Origin: Proteromonas lacertae
Lineage: Eukaryota > Sar > Bigyra > Opalinata > Proteromonadidae
DNA: 64,000 nucleotides
Assembly: GCA_002245135.1 (NCBI GenBank)
Contig: NGBS01001173.1
Coordinates: 119,176-183,175, forward strand
Direction of reading: 5' to 3'
The notes under the pieces were generated by a model. It was not told where the DNA came from, did not search any database, and was given only the letters and a program-made list of their open reading frames with translations. Of this stretch, positions 1 to 14,521 are shown piece after piece. A program made the translations under genes and the position numbers. The number at the start of each line of letters is the position of its first letter. Position 1 is the first letter of the stretch.

Positions 1-2
1 AT

Positions 3-638
3 GTTTCAACATCAAAAATTCTACGAAGATTCGCAGGACATGATCAAAGAGTCAATACAGTACAATTTAACTTCGAATCAACAGTATTAGTATCAGGTTC
101 ATATGATACAACAATTAAGTGTTGGGATATGCGAACCAACAATTATAAACCCATCCAAGAGATGAGAGATTCAAAGGACTCTGTGTCTTCTATTGTAGTT
201 ACTAATAATTTTATATTAGCTGGATGTATTGATGATAAAGTAAGGATATATGATATAAGATCAGGAATATTAAGAACAGATGATTTACATTGTGCAGTAA
301 CTAGTGTGTTTGTTAGTTATGATAATAGATGTTATTTAGCATCATGTACTGATAATAAAATAAGGTTAATTGATGTAGAAACAGGAATGTTATTACAGAA
401 ATATGTTGGTCATGATTGTGATAGTTTGAAGGTAGATTGTTGTATGTCGAATGATGATAACACCATTATTTGTGGTAGTAAAGATGGAAGTATATATTTC
501 TGGGATTTAATGAGTGGCAATGTAAAACAAAAACTATTAGCTCATAAAAGTAATGTGAGTTGTGTAAATTATCATCCTAAGAATAATGTGATATTGTCAA
601 GCTCTTATGATGGTACAATTGGTGTTTGGAGTTCATAA
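3..638 (+). CDS. WD40-repeat protein, WDR83/MORG1-like, 5' partial
   Basis: WDR83 (MORG1) is a seven-bladed WD40 scaffold linked in animals to MAPK signalling and to the spliceosome. The frame is open from base 3, so the gene begins before the window; the ATG at 129 is internal. Visible blades include GHDQRVNTVQF...SGSYDTTIKCWD, then VSSIVVTNNFILAGCIDDKVRIYD, DNKIRLIDVETG, KVDCCMSNDDNTIICGSKDGSIYFWDL and a final SSSYDGTIGVW before TAA at 636-638. The order CWD-R, then VSS, then LDCC-like, then FWDL follows the family closely from memory. No intron is visible in this 3' exon. About five blades are present. The assignment to the WDR83 subgroup is confident; the cellular role in this organism is inferred from the family. 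Confidence 0.8.
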   Translation, partial: VSTSKILRRFAGHDQRVNTVQFNFESTVLVSGSYDTTIKCWDMRTNNYKPIQEMRDSKDSVSSIVVTNNFILAGCIDDKVRIYDIRSGILRTDDLHCAVTSVFVSYDNRCYLASCTDNKIRLIDVETGMLLQKYVGHDCDSLKVDCCMSNDDNTIICGSKDGSIYFWDLMSGNVKQKLLAHKSNVSCVNYHPKNNVILSSSYDGTIGVWSS

Positions 639-1279
639 TTTAATAATCTTGTGTAATTTTTTCTATTTTTTATAAATTTGTTTGTTATTACTGAATATTA
701 TTGTTACTGAATATAAATAATATGTTCATTTTATAAGTATATAGTTAAATTTAAATCTCGATTGATTTAATTATGGCATTATTTAAAGCATATATCATTT
801 AATTTATTCATACAATAAAATATTACAGTATACTTACAAAAATAAAATAACCAAATATGTTACAAAAATTTTCGAACCCCTAAATATAAATTATGTTGTT
901 TTCTTTCTATACAAACATTTATGTAAGCTAAAAAGAAGATATATTCTTCTTCGCCTGCTATATAATATGTTATATAGGTTTAATGGTGGAAATAAGTAAT
1001 CATTAAATCAAATTATACATCTTTTACTAAATTGTAGATATAATAGGATTTCCTGTGAAAGTATAGCTAAACTAATATTCTTGATCTTTTAAATAGATTA
1101 CTAACAATGAGAGTTTAAAAGAAAACATTAGGCTAAATAATGCTAATATATAAAAATGTTTGCTCAATAAAGCAAATAAATGTTTCAAAACATAAATAAA
1201 AAGTGAATAATGTGAAACGTTAATGAGAGAGATGAATTTATAGTCGTTTTATGCCGTTTAAGAATTGTAGTTTGATTTT
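639..1279. other. AT-rich intergenic region
   Basis: This 640-base gap between the WD40 gene and receptor A contains no open frame or RNA gene that I can support. It is AT-rich and would hold the 3' UTR of the first gene and the promoter of receptor A. No clear promoter element stands out. Confidence 0.6.
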
Positions 1280-4200
1280 ATGAAAATTCTGCTTACTTTC
1301 ATCTTCTTATTCAACCTTTGTAGTTGTTTAAAAATTAATGTTGGTTATCTATACGATGGTGCAGCTAATTATTATGATTTGTTTCAAAAATTAGGTTGAT
1401 AGCTACCAGTCAGAATTGAATATAGCAATAACTCCAACAGATAAAGATGCAAGCTGATCATGACAAATATGAAGCTGCTGTACAACAATTAAAAACTAGT
1501 AAGATAACTATTGCGTTTGGGACATTTGAAATGGATGATCCTGCTTGGTATGATGATATTGCTAGATCGGCTGGAGTTTATATATTCAACAGTTTGTTAA
1601 ATTACAATGTTACCGTCTGCCTTACTAATATTATAATTAATCGTTCTCCATGCGATTCAGATAATTCAGGTATTCATTTGGTATATATTATATAGGCTCT
1701 GAACACTTTTCTCAAGAATTTAAAGTCCATACTGTATTTGTTTCTGAAAACTCACCTGTACAACCTTGTTTAGAAGATGCTGGTCAATGCGTAAAGTCAA
1801 AAGGATTTGATTTGAATGAGATTAAGTATGATGCTACTACTGTTGAAGATGAGTTTATAAAAGTGAAAACTAATTATCCAGAAGGATCTACTATATATGT
1901 ATATGTAGAAAAAGCTCAAGAAACTGCATTAGTTACAGCATATCAAACTGCAGGACTAACATCTGACAAATATCCTCTTGTTTTCTTTCATGATGCTACT
2001 TACTCAGATATTATAAGTAATGCATTCAATAAAGGTCATTATTTAATGACTGAATTACACGATTTATCAATGGATGCAAATATTGAAGCATTAATGGAAG
2101 TGAATGGTGATAAGAATCACAGAAATTATGATGCTTTATACTTGTATGATAATTTAGTTTTTATTTCTTAAAAATAGATTAGGAATGATTCATATATACT
2201 TCAACAAAGCCAAATCATTAGATTCTACTGATACTGCAAGTATTATCTATGGATTATATTATACAAACTACAAAATCAACAACACTGAATTTGAATTGTT
2301 TCCTAACAATCGTGTTATGACAAATTCATTATTAATTAAATTCAATGGAGCTAATACTGAACCAGATGTTACTGTTTTACCAATGCCAGATAGAATACAA
2401 TACAGTACATCTCCTGGTCGTCCAGCTATTAATATATGTAATCATTTAGATGATAATCCAATAGCTTCTGCTATTTATGTCATTTTTATGGTTTATACTT
2501 CTGGTGAATATAAAGAAGTTGAAAGGGGTATTTTAGATGCAATGTCTGTTGCTGTAAAATATATTAATGGAAATAGTATGTTGCTAAACAAAGAAATTGT
2601 TCCTATTTATATTGATGCTAATCAAGAAGTTGATGTTATTATAAAAGCTACCAATCAAATAGAAGAAAAACTAAAAGTTGTTGCTCTATTCACCACTTTG
2701 GTATTGGATGATTTTAATACAATTATAGAAAGTATATATTTATTATTTATTGCTATATTCATATAGAAAAACAATTTACATATCCAGTTTATTCATTGTT
2801 AAACACACCTGGTGAAAAGTGTACTAATACTTATTTATCAATATCTTTTTTATTTTCTATTTACAATATATTATTATGATTCTTTAACTTTATATAAACT
2901 GGTCTACCAATATCATTATCCTTTGAAATTGTCAATGAAAACTTCTTAAGAAATCAAAATCCAAATGTATTTGTCTTATACAGTGATAAATACTTTGGAA
3001 GTGTTGCTTATGAAGCTTTAAGCACTTTAATCGTAAATGAAAACATTAATAAAATTGGTGAATATATGTTTGAAGAAAACACAGCTGCTCAAAGTGTAAA
3101 TGCTTGTTCATCAATATATGAAAGTTGTACTGATAGTATATATTTTATCTATATTTATTTTATATATATAGATTGTTATATTATTGATATTGCTGAAAGA
3201 GAATATGATACATTATTCTTTTCCAATTGTTTTATGAGTAATACATCAATCATGAAATCTGAAAGATTTACAGTATTTTCATTTACTGTGGATGAAAATG
3301 AGTTAAATATTTTGAAGGATTTACCAGAAGTAAGTGGTAATATATCCAATTTAGACGGTCATTATGTAGTTTCATATTACTTTGATTCTATGGATAGTGA
3401 AATTGGCAAATCAATAAAAGCATCTTTAAAAGAAAATTTCTATTATAAAGAGTTTACTTCAATTATGGCAACTGCATATAATACTATTTTCTTATGGGAA
3501 GAAGCTGTAAAAATTGCTCATTCTTTTGATTATGAACTAGTTAAAAAGTATTGATATTATTTTATTAGTATTAATATTTTTTATTGTAGATCAATTACTC
3601 AAACACATTATGAAGGTGCTGGAGGAAAATTTTCAATTAATAAGAAAGGTGTAATTAGTGCACAAATCCACATTGGAATTGTATTAATATTATATATATT
3701 TATTTATTTATATTTCTATTTAGATAAACAATGGAACAATACAATTAGTTTCTTATAGTTATTACTTAACTAATGGATTTGTTTTTACAAACAGAGATCA
3801 AACATGTGATTATCAATCTGGAATTGCATCAGCACAACCAACAAAATATGTTGGATTCTTTGTGAATAGTGATGGTTATATTGGACAATTAATGAATGCT
3901 TATACTAAAGCAATACCTATTGTTGTTGATTTCTTAAACGATCAAGGAGGTTCAAATGGAATTATTATTCAATTGTTATATTTAGATATAGAAAAATTCA
4001 ACAATGAAGAATATATGAATGAAATGGATAAAAAAGTATTAATCTATCTTGGAACTAATTCAAACGATTTTAGAAGTAGAGTTCAACAATTTGTATATAA
4101 GAAAAAGAAGATGTTATTTAGTTTAATGCCAGTAACAGGTGAACAATGTTTATCAAATGTTATTAATGTTGGTAGACTTCCTCATCATTATCATCCTCAT

Positions 4201-7200
4201 ATGTTGGTTTATCATTTCATTCGATCTGTTAATTGTGCTTTTGTTGCTGCTTGGGATGAGTATATTTATTTGTGTTATAATATTTGTTATAGAAATGATT
4301 ATGGAACTTCAATAGCGCAATTAATTTATCAAGCTGCTAAAACATACAAGGGAATTAATTGTAGTTATTTTATGTTTAATGGTACTGAAGGAATATCTGA
4401 TTTAGTTGGTAATTTAACTGCAAATGTTTCTCAAGATGCAACAATTTTTACTTTTGCTGGAATATTTACTGAAAATTTATTAGGTGAATTATATAGTTTA
4501 GATAGTAATTATACTATTGTTTTAGCTGATCAATTTGAATCTTTAATAGTAGAAAGTAAACATCAAGAATACTATAAAGGAGTTTATATTGCAAGTAGTT
4601 ATTTATCAGAAGATAATAGTAATGAGAATTATGTATTAAAAGATTTGATAACTAACCAATATGGTATTGTTACACACTGTATGAATGAAATCACTACAAA
4701 AATGTATATTACTAATGTATTTAATTATCTAATAATAGTCAAGCTTCTATATTATTCTTCAATGACGCTGTTGCTAAAACTGGTTCAACTGATCCATTTA
4801 CCATTAGAAAACAATTTTATAAACTTACAGAATCAACTGCTCAAGGTGATACAACTATCGATAATAATAATATTATGTCAACTAAGTTCATAATGGGTAG
4901 AGTAAATGATGATTATGGAATTGACATTGTTGCTAAGTCACCATATCCATTACTAGTTAATCCATTCTCTGAATATGTATATTTTTATTTGATTATATAT
5001 AGCTGACTAATTTTCAAGAGTATAAAACTTGCAAATTTGAGGAGATGGTTGAATCAGATTCTGATGTTTATAATGAAGATGCTTATGTAGTTGATGATGA
5101 TGTTCTAAGAGTTGAAATTATTATAAACGAAGGACAAGAAGATTTAACACTGTTTCTAGTTTTATCCACAATTTTAATGAAACAGAATAATAATGGAGGA
5201 TTTTTAGATAGAAAGATAGTTGCAGAAAGATTATATTGTCCTAAAACAAACTCAACAGAAGACATAGAAACATTAGAAATAGAAATAGAGAATAGAACAT
5301 CATCATTTCTTATTAGTAACTGCAAAGAAGAATTGATACAACCTGTCTTTGAATATTTCGTAGGTAAGAATATCTTGTTCTTTGATATAACTGATAGTGA
5401 TGCTACAAATTGTGTTAATAATATGTATGTTTATATATATATATTTAATATATAGTCTTGTATTTGGTTCAACACCTCCTCAACGTACAATTCCTAATTT
5501 GTTCTATTTAAGAAAGACAAGAGATGATTTTTACTTCCTCATATTAGCACCTGAATCATATAAAACATCCAATGAAATACAATTAGTTACTTCAATGATA
5601 AATGAATTAACTGGAACTTATAGAACTTTTTATGTTTCAACAACTGATGAGATTATATCAACAATGCAAAATTCAAGAGTGTATTTTTCATCAGGTTTTA
5701 TTGTATTGAATTATCTTACAGGTGATTTATTCCGTGATGTTTATCAATGTTTGAATGAAACTTACAGTGATTTAGATAAAGAGTATTTTGAACAGCATTA
5801 TATAGTTGTTACACCGAATGGTGATGAATTTAGAAAATTACCACCAGCATTATCACATCATAATCTTTTAATTACATCTTATTTTGTTGATCATATTGAA
5901 GGAAATATTATGTCTTCAGGATTACATAACTTACTTGGAAATGATCATTTTATTACAGAAAATGAATTGAAGGTATATGTTGCTGCAGATTATTTCTTAA
6001 ATGCTTTACTTTCATGCTTATCTGAGAATGTGACAATATTAAGAGATAAAATAATAGAAACTCATTATACAACACCAATTGGAGATGTCAATATTCGTGA
6101 ATCATTATATCCTGATTTACCTGTCATTTTATTAACTTCAAATAATGGAAAAGTAGAATTGGAAGCTGTATTGTCTAAACAATGGCATTCTGAATTATTC
6201 AGAAGAAATGCATTTAATCCAACATCATATTCAACTTGTAGTTATACATCCTCTCATTTTATTGAATATGAATATACAAAGATTATATTAGCTTTACCAA
6301 TAAGTGGTGAATTGAAAGAATATGGTGCAGATACAGTAATTGGATTATATGCAGGAGTTGATAAAGTCAATTATGATGCTAGTTATGATGCAAGAACATT
6401 ATTATCTCATGTTGTTGATATTGGCTCAGATACAGAAACATTAGTTGAGAAGTTAACAAATGCTACAGAGAAATATAATTCATCTGTTATATTTGGATTA
6501 TATGGAAGTGATCAAAGAAAAGCAATAATGCCATTACTACATGATGAAGATGATGAATTGATGTTATTCTATTTATTTGATAATGAAGGTGAAGAATGTG
6601 ATTCTAATATAGTTTATATGGGACCTTCTGTTTATAGTAATACAATATTAATACCATGGATTCAATCCAATCTTGGCAATTCATTAATTATATTGTATCA
6701 TACAACCACTGAACAACAAGCTATGTATAGATATTATAAAAGACATTTAGAATTAAGAGGAATGACATTAGTTGATGCTGTTCCAATTAATTTAGGAGTT
6801 ACTGATATGTCTTATATTGTGAGTAGAATTGTGAGAAGAATGTCATCTGGTGGTGTTTTATTATCATTATTATTGAAAATAAGCAATGTTGCTTTATTTA
6901 AAGAAATGGCAAATCAAAAAGTAGATGCTAATGTTTATCCAGTTGTTACATTGTATTTAGATAATTATGAGTTAACTCAGAGTTATTCAGATATATATAA
7001 TAATCATTATTCCTTCTATTATGTTGATGTTAATGCAGCATTAAATAGATCAATATCTAGTTATTATATAAATAAGTATTATTTCTCACCATTGACAGTA
7101 GAAAATGCTTTAGGATATACAGCTGTTCATATGTTTAATGAAGCATTGAAAGTAATAGAAAAATCAAAAGGAAATATATCATATACTATACCTGAGTTAA

Positions 7201-10200
7201 GAAATGCATTGTTCAGTTTAGACTTTGAATCTCTCACTGGTAGAACTGTATTAGATGAAACAATGTATATTCAACATACTTACACAATATCAAAAATGAT
7301 ATGCAATAATGGATGTAAGTATCAAGTCTTATATTTAGGTAATGAAACACAGTCATATCCATTTTATGACAGTCCAATCGGTGATAGTGTTAAACAGTGC
7401 AATTACAAACCAAATGGAAAATGGTTTGGTGTTAGAGACTTTAAAGAAGTTTATAAAGTTGGCTTATTGTTTGATTTTAAAACAAACTATCGTTCTCAAG
7501 ATCTGTATGCTTATGATTCAGTTATATCTGCAGTTAATAATATCAATAATAACAATGACGGAACATTTATTATGAATTATGTATTATATAATTATCAAGG
7601 AAATGGAGAGTTATTAAAGAAATATGCTAATGAATTGGCAAAGAATAAATTGATATATGCAGTAATAGGTGGAAATACCGAAAATGAAAGAGATATAATA
7701 GCTACAATAATGGAACAATATGATAAATTATATTTCTATCCATCTACTACAGAAGGACAACAGTGTAAAGAAAATACACTTTATACAGGTGTTGTACCAA
7801 ACCAATACATTGAACCACTAGTTACATATATCGTAAATGTAATGAATGTTAAAGATATTTACTTAATTGGTAATGATAATGAGTATAGTCATATTATTCA
7901 TGAAATATTTGTTAATTCAGCATCTGGTTTATTGAATATAAAAGCTAACATTTTTATACAAGAAGAGATAGGACGATCATTACTTTATCTACAAAATACA
8001 ACAAACACATTACCATCTGGAGGTGTAATTATTTGTACTTTGACAAGAGATTTGACATTAGAGTATATAATTGCTTTACAAAGAGGATTGAATGGTGTTA
8101 TTCCTTATTATTTCTTCCCAATAACAATTGGACAATCTGAATTAGAGACAATCAAAGTAAGAGATGCATTACAGATACATTTAGTTGGACATTATTTTGA
8201 TGTAAGTGTTTCAACTTCTATATTTGCTGAAAGGATATATAATGATGCAGGAAGAAGACAAAATATTCCATATTCTGAAAGTACTTATGCTGCAATGAAT
8301 ATATTCATTCCATCATTGTATAAATCAAATTTTAACAACAGTGCAAAAGTGTTAAAACCATTATTATATAATTTACAGTTTAGAAGTGGTGATGGATCAC
8401 AAACATTCCAAAGTAATCATCATAGAACAGCAGCATTTTATATTGTGAAATATAATTCAGATAATATACTTACACCAATATATGCACAAGATGAATCAAT
8501 TGAGCCAAAAGCATGGAGTTGGAAGATTCCAGAAACAAGTGGACAAGTTTGTGACTTTTCAAATCCATCGATTGGTGAAAAAGGTGATTCTAATTTCATT
8601 ACAATAATGATTTTAGTTTCTTTGACTGGTGATAATAAAGATTATGATGATGGTTTGACTGATGCAATATCAATGGCAGTTTCAGAGATTAATTCAAATG
8701 GTGGATTACTTGGTGTTACTCTTGTTACAGAAACTGTTGATATGGCTAGTGATGATTTGAAATGTAGTTCTGCAATAATAAATGCATGTGAAAAAGAAAA
8801 GATAAAGATTATTGTTGGAACTCCTTCATCTGTTTGTATTGATATGATAAATGATGTATTAGAAATGAATGATGTTTTGTTAATACAATCATCCTACTTT
8901 GCTGGAGAATTTTGTACTAAAAATATCTTCTTTGCTGGTAGAGAAATCAGTTCATTGGATAGAGTGTTGGATTTATTATTAGATCCAAATCAAGAAGATC
9001 ATTTTAATTATGTATTATTTGGTACAACTGATGAGTTTAGTTCAGAATATATTAAATATGCAGAAAAATATATTGAGTTTAAAGGTGCAAACATGTTGGT
9101 AAAGACTTTAGTAAGACCAGAAATTACTGATATTGATGATATTGTAACTAATATAATAACAAAGGCTAAAGATGGATGTATTATTCTATTCTTTGGATCA
9201 GCGACAATTCATCAATTGTTAGATTCAACTTTACAGAAATTAACTAATAACAATGAAGATAATAAATTTACTATTGTTTCTTTGACAACAGCAGCAAATG
9301 CAGCAATGAAAGGAGTTTCAAGTTTTTCATCTGTTCAAAGTTATTTTGCTGATTTAGATACTGAAGAGAGTAAAACATTTATAGCTGGTATTGGTAAAAG
9401 AACAACTGCTGCTATATCAGAGAATATGGAATCTGTTTATTCAGCATTACACTTATGGGCTATGGCTGTAAAAGAAGCTGATTCTTTAGATGCAAGTTTA
9501 GTAAGAATGAAGTTATATGGTAAAACATTTGATGCTCCAGAAGGTACAATTGGATTTTTAACTAATCATTTAATGACTCATAGATTATACTTGGCAACAA
9601 TGGTTGATAATAAGGGTAAATTTGAAATACAGTATAGATCTAAAACTGCTTTAACTCCTCGTGTTTGGAAGAGATACATCAACGATGGTATTTATGTATG
9701 TAATTTGCAAAGTGGTACTGATCATATGAAACAAACTGTGAAATATATAGGTGTTTTAACTTCATTCAGTGGAGAGTATTCAACCAATGAAAGAATGGCA
9801 TTTAATGCAATTTTGGTTGAAGTTAATGAAATAAATGCTGCTGGTGGTATTTTAGGAAAACAAATTGCTTTTGAAGTTAGAGATTGCAAATCAGAAATTC
9901 CATTATATGAAAAATATGCTCAAGAGTTAGCTGCTATGGAAGAAATAACAGTTGTGTTTGGTGGAACTCATAACACAATATCTGTTGCATTATCTCCAAT
10001 CTTCTCAAGATATAAAATACTATATTTCTATTTAGGTCATGCAGCTGGTGAAACATGTAATGATTATACTTATTCAATTCATGTTATTATATCACAGTAT
10101 GTAGAAGTAACTGCTAGATATGTATTCCCTAAAGCTGAAAGTATTGTTTTGATTAAAGATGATTCTGTGGATAGTGTATTTTTGACTGAAGCTATTGGAG

Positions 10201-13118
10201 AAGCAGCTAAATCTTATGCTATACCAGTGCATGGTCCATATACTACACATGAAGTTACAGGGTTAGATCAGAATGTATTAAAATCTGCTTCAATTATCAA
10301 TACAGGTAGTTCAGATTCTAGTTATAAAGTATTAGATGAATTGTGTAAAAATGGAATTTCTGGTAATACAAATACAATATATTCTTATTCATTTTCAAAA
10401 TTCCATACTGTTGAAGCTAGACAAGAATGTATAGATAATACTCATTATCTAACAACATTTATACAAGAATTAGGAGATCCAGATTCTGATTCATTAACAT
10501 ATCAACCAAATGCTGAAAAATTTGTTAGTTCATTATATGATAATTATGGAAAACAGACCAGTTTTGGTTGTTATCATGAAGCTGCTTATACAAGTGTTAT
10601 GTTATGGTCAGAAACAGTGAAACATGTAAATTCATTTGCTGTAGAAGATGTAAGAAAGATTATTTATGGATTTAAAATAGCTGGTCCAACAGGAACAACA
10701 GAAATGTCAGTTAATGGTTATGCTAATCGTGTTATATATGAAATAACAGTCAGTGCTGGTCCAACAGTAAGAGTAACTCAATTTTCAGAAACTCCAATAG
10801 AAGCTGAAGCTTATAGTCAGTGGTTTACTTATAATAAAGGTTATAGATGTGATTGGAGTAGCACAGGTTTAGGTAAAAAGTATATTCCAGATAATATAAA
10901 GGTGTTTTTAATTCATGATTATAGTAGTGGTGCAAATAAGTTTGAGGAAAGAGAAGCTGCAATTCTGGAAAGTTATTTGATTAATAATATCAATAGAAAT
11001 TTGATAAATGAAAAGTACATTATTTCTTATACTCAATTCTTTGATAATTTAGAGGAATTGGGAAATATTACTGCAAATATATCAAGTAACGAAGACATGC
11101 AACTATTATTTGGATGTAGAACAACTGAATGCAAGAATGTGGTAGCAAAGTATGCTGAACAGAATCAGAAATTATATATTTATCCAGGTATAAGTGAAGG
11201 TAATACCTGTTCAAAGTATGTATTGAATGTAGGAAGTACATCTAGTCAGACATTGAGAAATACATTAGAATATTATTACACAACAGAAGGAATAACAGAT
11301 TACATATATGTAGGAAGTAATTCAGAAGAATATCCTTTTTTATATATTATTATTATTAATTTATATTTTCTTTAATTCTAGTTTCTTACTGATGTAAATG
11401 AGTTAAGTAATGTAGAGAAATTCATGAAGGTGTATTATGATATAAAATTGAAGGAAATATTTGTTATTACAAACGAAACAGATGATGATACATTGAGATC
11501 AGTCATAGGATCTATCAAGAATGAGAAAGGAGAAGGGAAATTAGTTAGTATTTATTCATTATTTTATTATTTTTTAGTTTTATTTTACTTAACTGGTGAT
11601 CTTAGTAAGAGATTTTTAGATGCTTATATAAATATAGGATTAAAGAGTAGAGAATATCCAGTAATATTCTTCAGATACTTCACATCTGATTATACAACAG
11701 AGTATTTGAAACAATTTGAAGGTGGAAGTATCATAACTGCATTTTCTGAAGAATTGAAATATTCTCAAGCTCAATCATATGTTAAAAACATCAAACTATC
11801 AATGCATTCAGGTTTTTCAGTAACTCAATATATGGACTTCATATCAACAGGATTTGAGTTATGGCAAAATGCAATGATTCAAGGTTATAGTGATAGTGGT
11901 GAACAATCTCCTCCATTTGATTATTTGAGATTGAATTTAGTTGGTTCAGAAGTGTCAGTTACGGCAGGTAGAGTGTCAGTTGAAAAATCAAATTATATTT
12001 CCAGAGGAATGTATTTAATGGAGATTAGTAACACAGGTGAATTATTCCAAGTATATCCAACCAAAGGAACAATTAAGACATATGAAGCTGAACCATATAT
12101 TGGATCATCATTACCATCTGAATGTAATTTTGGTAAAGCAACTGCACATTATGAGTTTTCTGTATCGATGTTGGCTGTATTTTATTGTTTATTTGGTGTT
12201 GGTTTATTGTGTGGTATATTATCAGTTGTATTTGTTGCTTTTCATTATAATCAACGTGTTATTACATCATTTGGAAAGATTCATAATTTCTTATATTCAT
12301 TCTATTTGGTGTTATTATCTTTATCAAGTTTGCCATTAGCTGCTTATCCAAATGATGACTCTGTTTGTTGGAATAGAATATGGATGTTAGCATTTGCTGT
12401 GAAAGGAATTTTAGCGTTGTTATTAGCCAAAGGTACAAATCTGTGGAAACATTATAGAAACAAGCAATCTGTAAAAGTGTTGAAATCTAAAATTACAATT
12501 GTAAGAATAGTGTCATATTGGTTGCCTTTGAATATAATTGAAGCTGTGTTGATTATTATATTTGCAATTATTAATGATATGCAGTATATATTAATATATA
12601 TATTATTCTATTTTATAGTAAAGAAGAAGTGTATAGTTTGAAAGTTTAGTGATTATTTCACAGATGTTTATATTCGACAATGTACAATGAATACTGTGTT
12701 TATGTATTTATATATATTTATTTAGTTTATTATTATTATTATTTGTATAGAGTGATTGAATTAGTTATTGATGGATTAATAGTATTATATTTAATAGTAA
12801 TTACATGGCAATCTAGAGATACAGCCAATGAGTATCAAGATTCTCTACCAATGTGTGCTTCATCTATTGTAGTTGGTTTATTTGGTACAATTATGGTGGC
12901 TTTAGATTTCAGTGTTAATTCTGATCCAGATTCTGCTTTGTTGATAAGAGGAATGGGAGTTCAACTTATTACTATATTATTAGCTGTTTTACATTATGGT
13001 TTGAAATTCGTTAAATACATATTTGAATGAAAATGCAGTTGGAATATCTGAATCAGGAAGTGCAGTTATTCATTCTGCTGTTGGAACAACCAGTTCAATG
13101 TCAACATCTACACCTTAA
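1280..13118 (+). CDS. Giant class C GPCR-like receptor A: signal peptide, about 8 tandem periplasmic-binding domains, 7TM
   Basis: The ATG at 1280 opens a hydrophobic signal peptide (MKILLTFIFLFNLCSCL). Repeated type-I periplasmic-binding units follow, each with a hallmark near G-E-x-C, for example NTPGEKC (2.8 kb), VTGEQC (4.1), NEGEEC (6.6), TEGQQC (7.7), FAGEFC (8.9), AAGETC (10.0) and SEGNTC (11.2). This resembles the UrtA-like Peripla_BP_5/6 and ANF_receptor fold. From about 12.1 kb hydrophobic helices form a 7TM_3-like domain. Introns that restore frame include 1670-1695, 2732-2766, 3136-3171, 3548-3589, 3681-3723, 4977-5002, 5425-5455, 11548-11577, 12584-12618 and 12698-12750. The longest exon is about 5456-11330. 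Single-base frame breaks occur near 1398, 1455, 2180, 4730, 12648 and 13025, and the junctions near 2850 and 11340 have no clean GT-AG solution. It is a paralogue of receptor B. Ligand unknown. It may be a decaying gene or an intact gene with assembly errors. Confidence 0.75.
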
Positions 13119-13406
13119 ATATTCAACATTGAGAGGAATTAATCAAAAGAAATGCATTAACTACTACATTTAAGGATCATAACACAAAATTAAAATAAAA
13201 ACAACTAGTATTCTTATTATTATTCTCTTTATTTTATATTATTTTTGTTGTGTTCATTTAATTGACAGATTTAATGTATATAGTAAGGCAATCAGTATTT
13301 AACCACAATTCATATTAACTATTATAAAGAATGCATTGTAGATATGATATACTAATCAATACAAGTGTATTTTATTGTATTGTATTATTTATTAAACTTG
13401 ATAAAA

Positions 13407-14413
13407 ATGAGTGATGAAGAGATTTATTATTGTTATCATTGTCAGTATAATTTTATTTTGTTATTTTCTAATATAGGCAACCAGTTTCAATTCATTATAG
13501 CGAATCAGGCGAATTAATCTGTGACAATGTATTTTTGATTGTATATTCTTAATATTAGTGTAATGATTCATTTATTGAAATACAACGCCGAGTATTTTAT
13601 TGTTAATTAATCGTAGCCACCCCCGCAAAGAGGTCCAATAATCATATCCGGTAGTGAATCTATTCCAGTATAGCTCAAACATGTTATTTATCCAATTAGC
13701 TAGCTTCACTATTTTCTGGTCATAGAAGGGAAAGAAATCCCATAATAATAAATAGTAGAAGTGGTGGTGATGATGGAGATGGATTAGGAGTATTAAAATA
13801 TATTATTTTTATGGTTTAAATAGAGTTTATTAGCCTTTTTCAGTGGAGGAATGAGACCATCAAGAACAAGAACTCCATTTGCAGAGTATATACATAGTTT
13901 TCTAACTATTTATAGTATAATGCAATTATTAATGGCTCACGATGAAGAAACTGAAAGTCCAGGTATATATTTATACAAATTTTAATATTTTTTTAAATAG
14001 TTGTTGTAAATGGACAAACTTTAAATACATTTGAAGAAATAGTTAATTATTTAATGTCAATAGATCAAAATAATGTACATATTATACACTAGAAAATTCA
14101 TTTTCTAATTAATTAGCATGGAACACCTCCAGCATCTAAAGAAGTAGTAAAATCACTTCCTGTAATAAAATTAACAGCAAGTGATTTATCTGAAGAGCAG
14201 GATTGTGCTGTATGCAAAGATCCGTTTAAAGAAGGCGATGAAGCAATGAAAATACCTTGTAATCATATGTTCCACCCTGATTGTATTAAACCATGGTTAG
14301 ATTTACATAACAGTTGTCCTGTGTGTAGATATGAATTAAAGACAGATGATGCTGATTATGAAAGGCAGAAACAGCAAGAACATCATGAACAGCCGTATGA
14401 TCCTCCACAATAA
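13407..14413 (+). CDS. RING-H2 E3 ubiquitin ligase, RNF126/RNF115 (BCA2)-like, nine exons
   Basis: The likely role is transfer of ubiquitin to substrates in the cytosol. The N-terminus (YYCYHCQQPVSIH...CDNCNDSFIE) is a BCA2-type zinc finger with two CxxC pairs. The C-terminal half carries a RING-H2 domain: CAVCKDPF, then PCNHMFHPDCIKPWL, then CPVCR. Nine exons join in frame with introns 13445-13476, 13529-13558, 13592-13616, 13668-13699, 13790-13823, 13886-13915, 13963-14000 and 14075-14116 (25-42 nt). ATG at 13407, TAA at 14411-14413. The pairing of an N-terminal zinc finger with a C-terminal RING-H2 is what places it in this subfamily. It is convergent with the next gene, about 110 bases away. 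All splice sites are GT-AG and were inferred by frame and homology, not from transcripts. Confidence 0.88.
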
Positions 14414-14521
14414 AGATGTTAAATGTTAATGATGTGATTTTTCCCTTTTTTTAATCAATTTTCATATCTTTGAATATTTTACTCATTTAAAAAGTAAAAA
14501 CACATAAATATTAACTTAATT

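Noticed and set aside
5083-5325. Minus-strand open frame opposite receptor A
   Set aside because: It is antisense to a well-supported exon, and its composition is that expected of a shadow frame.
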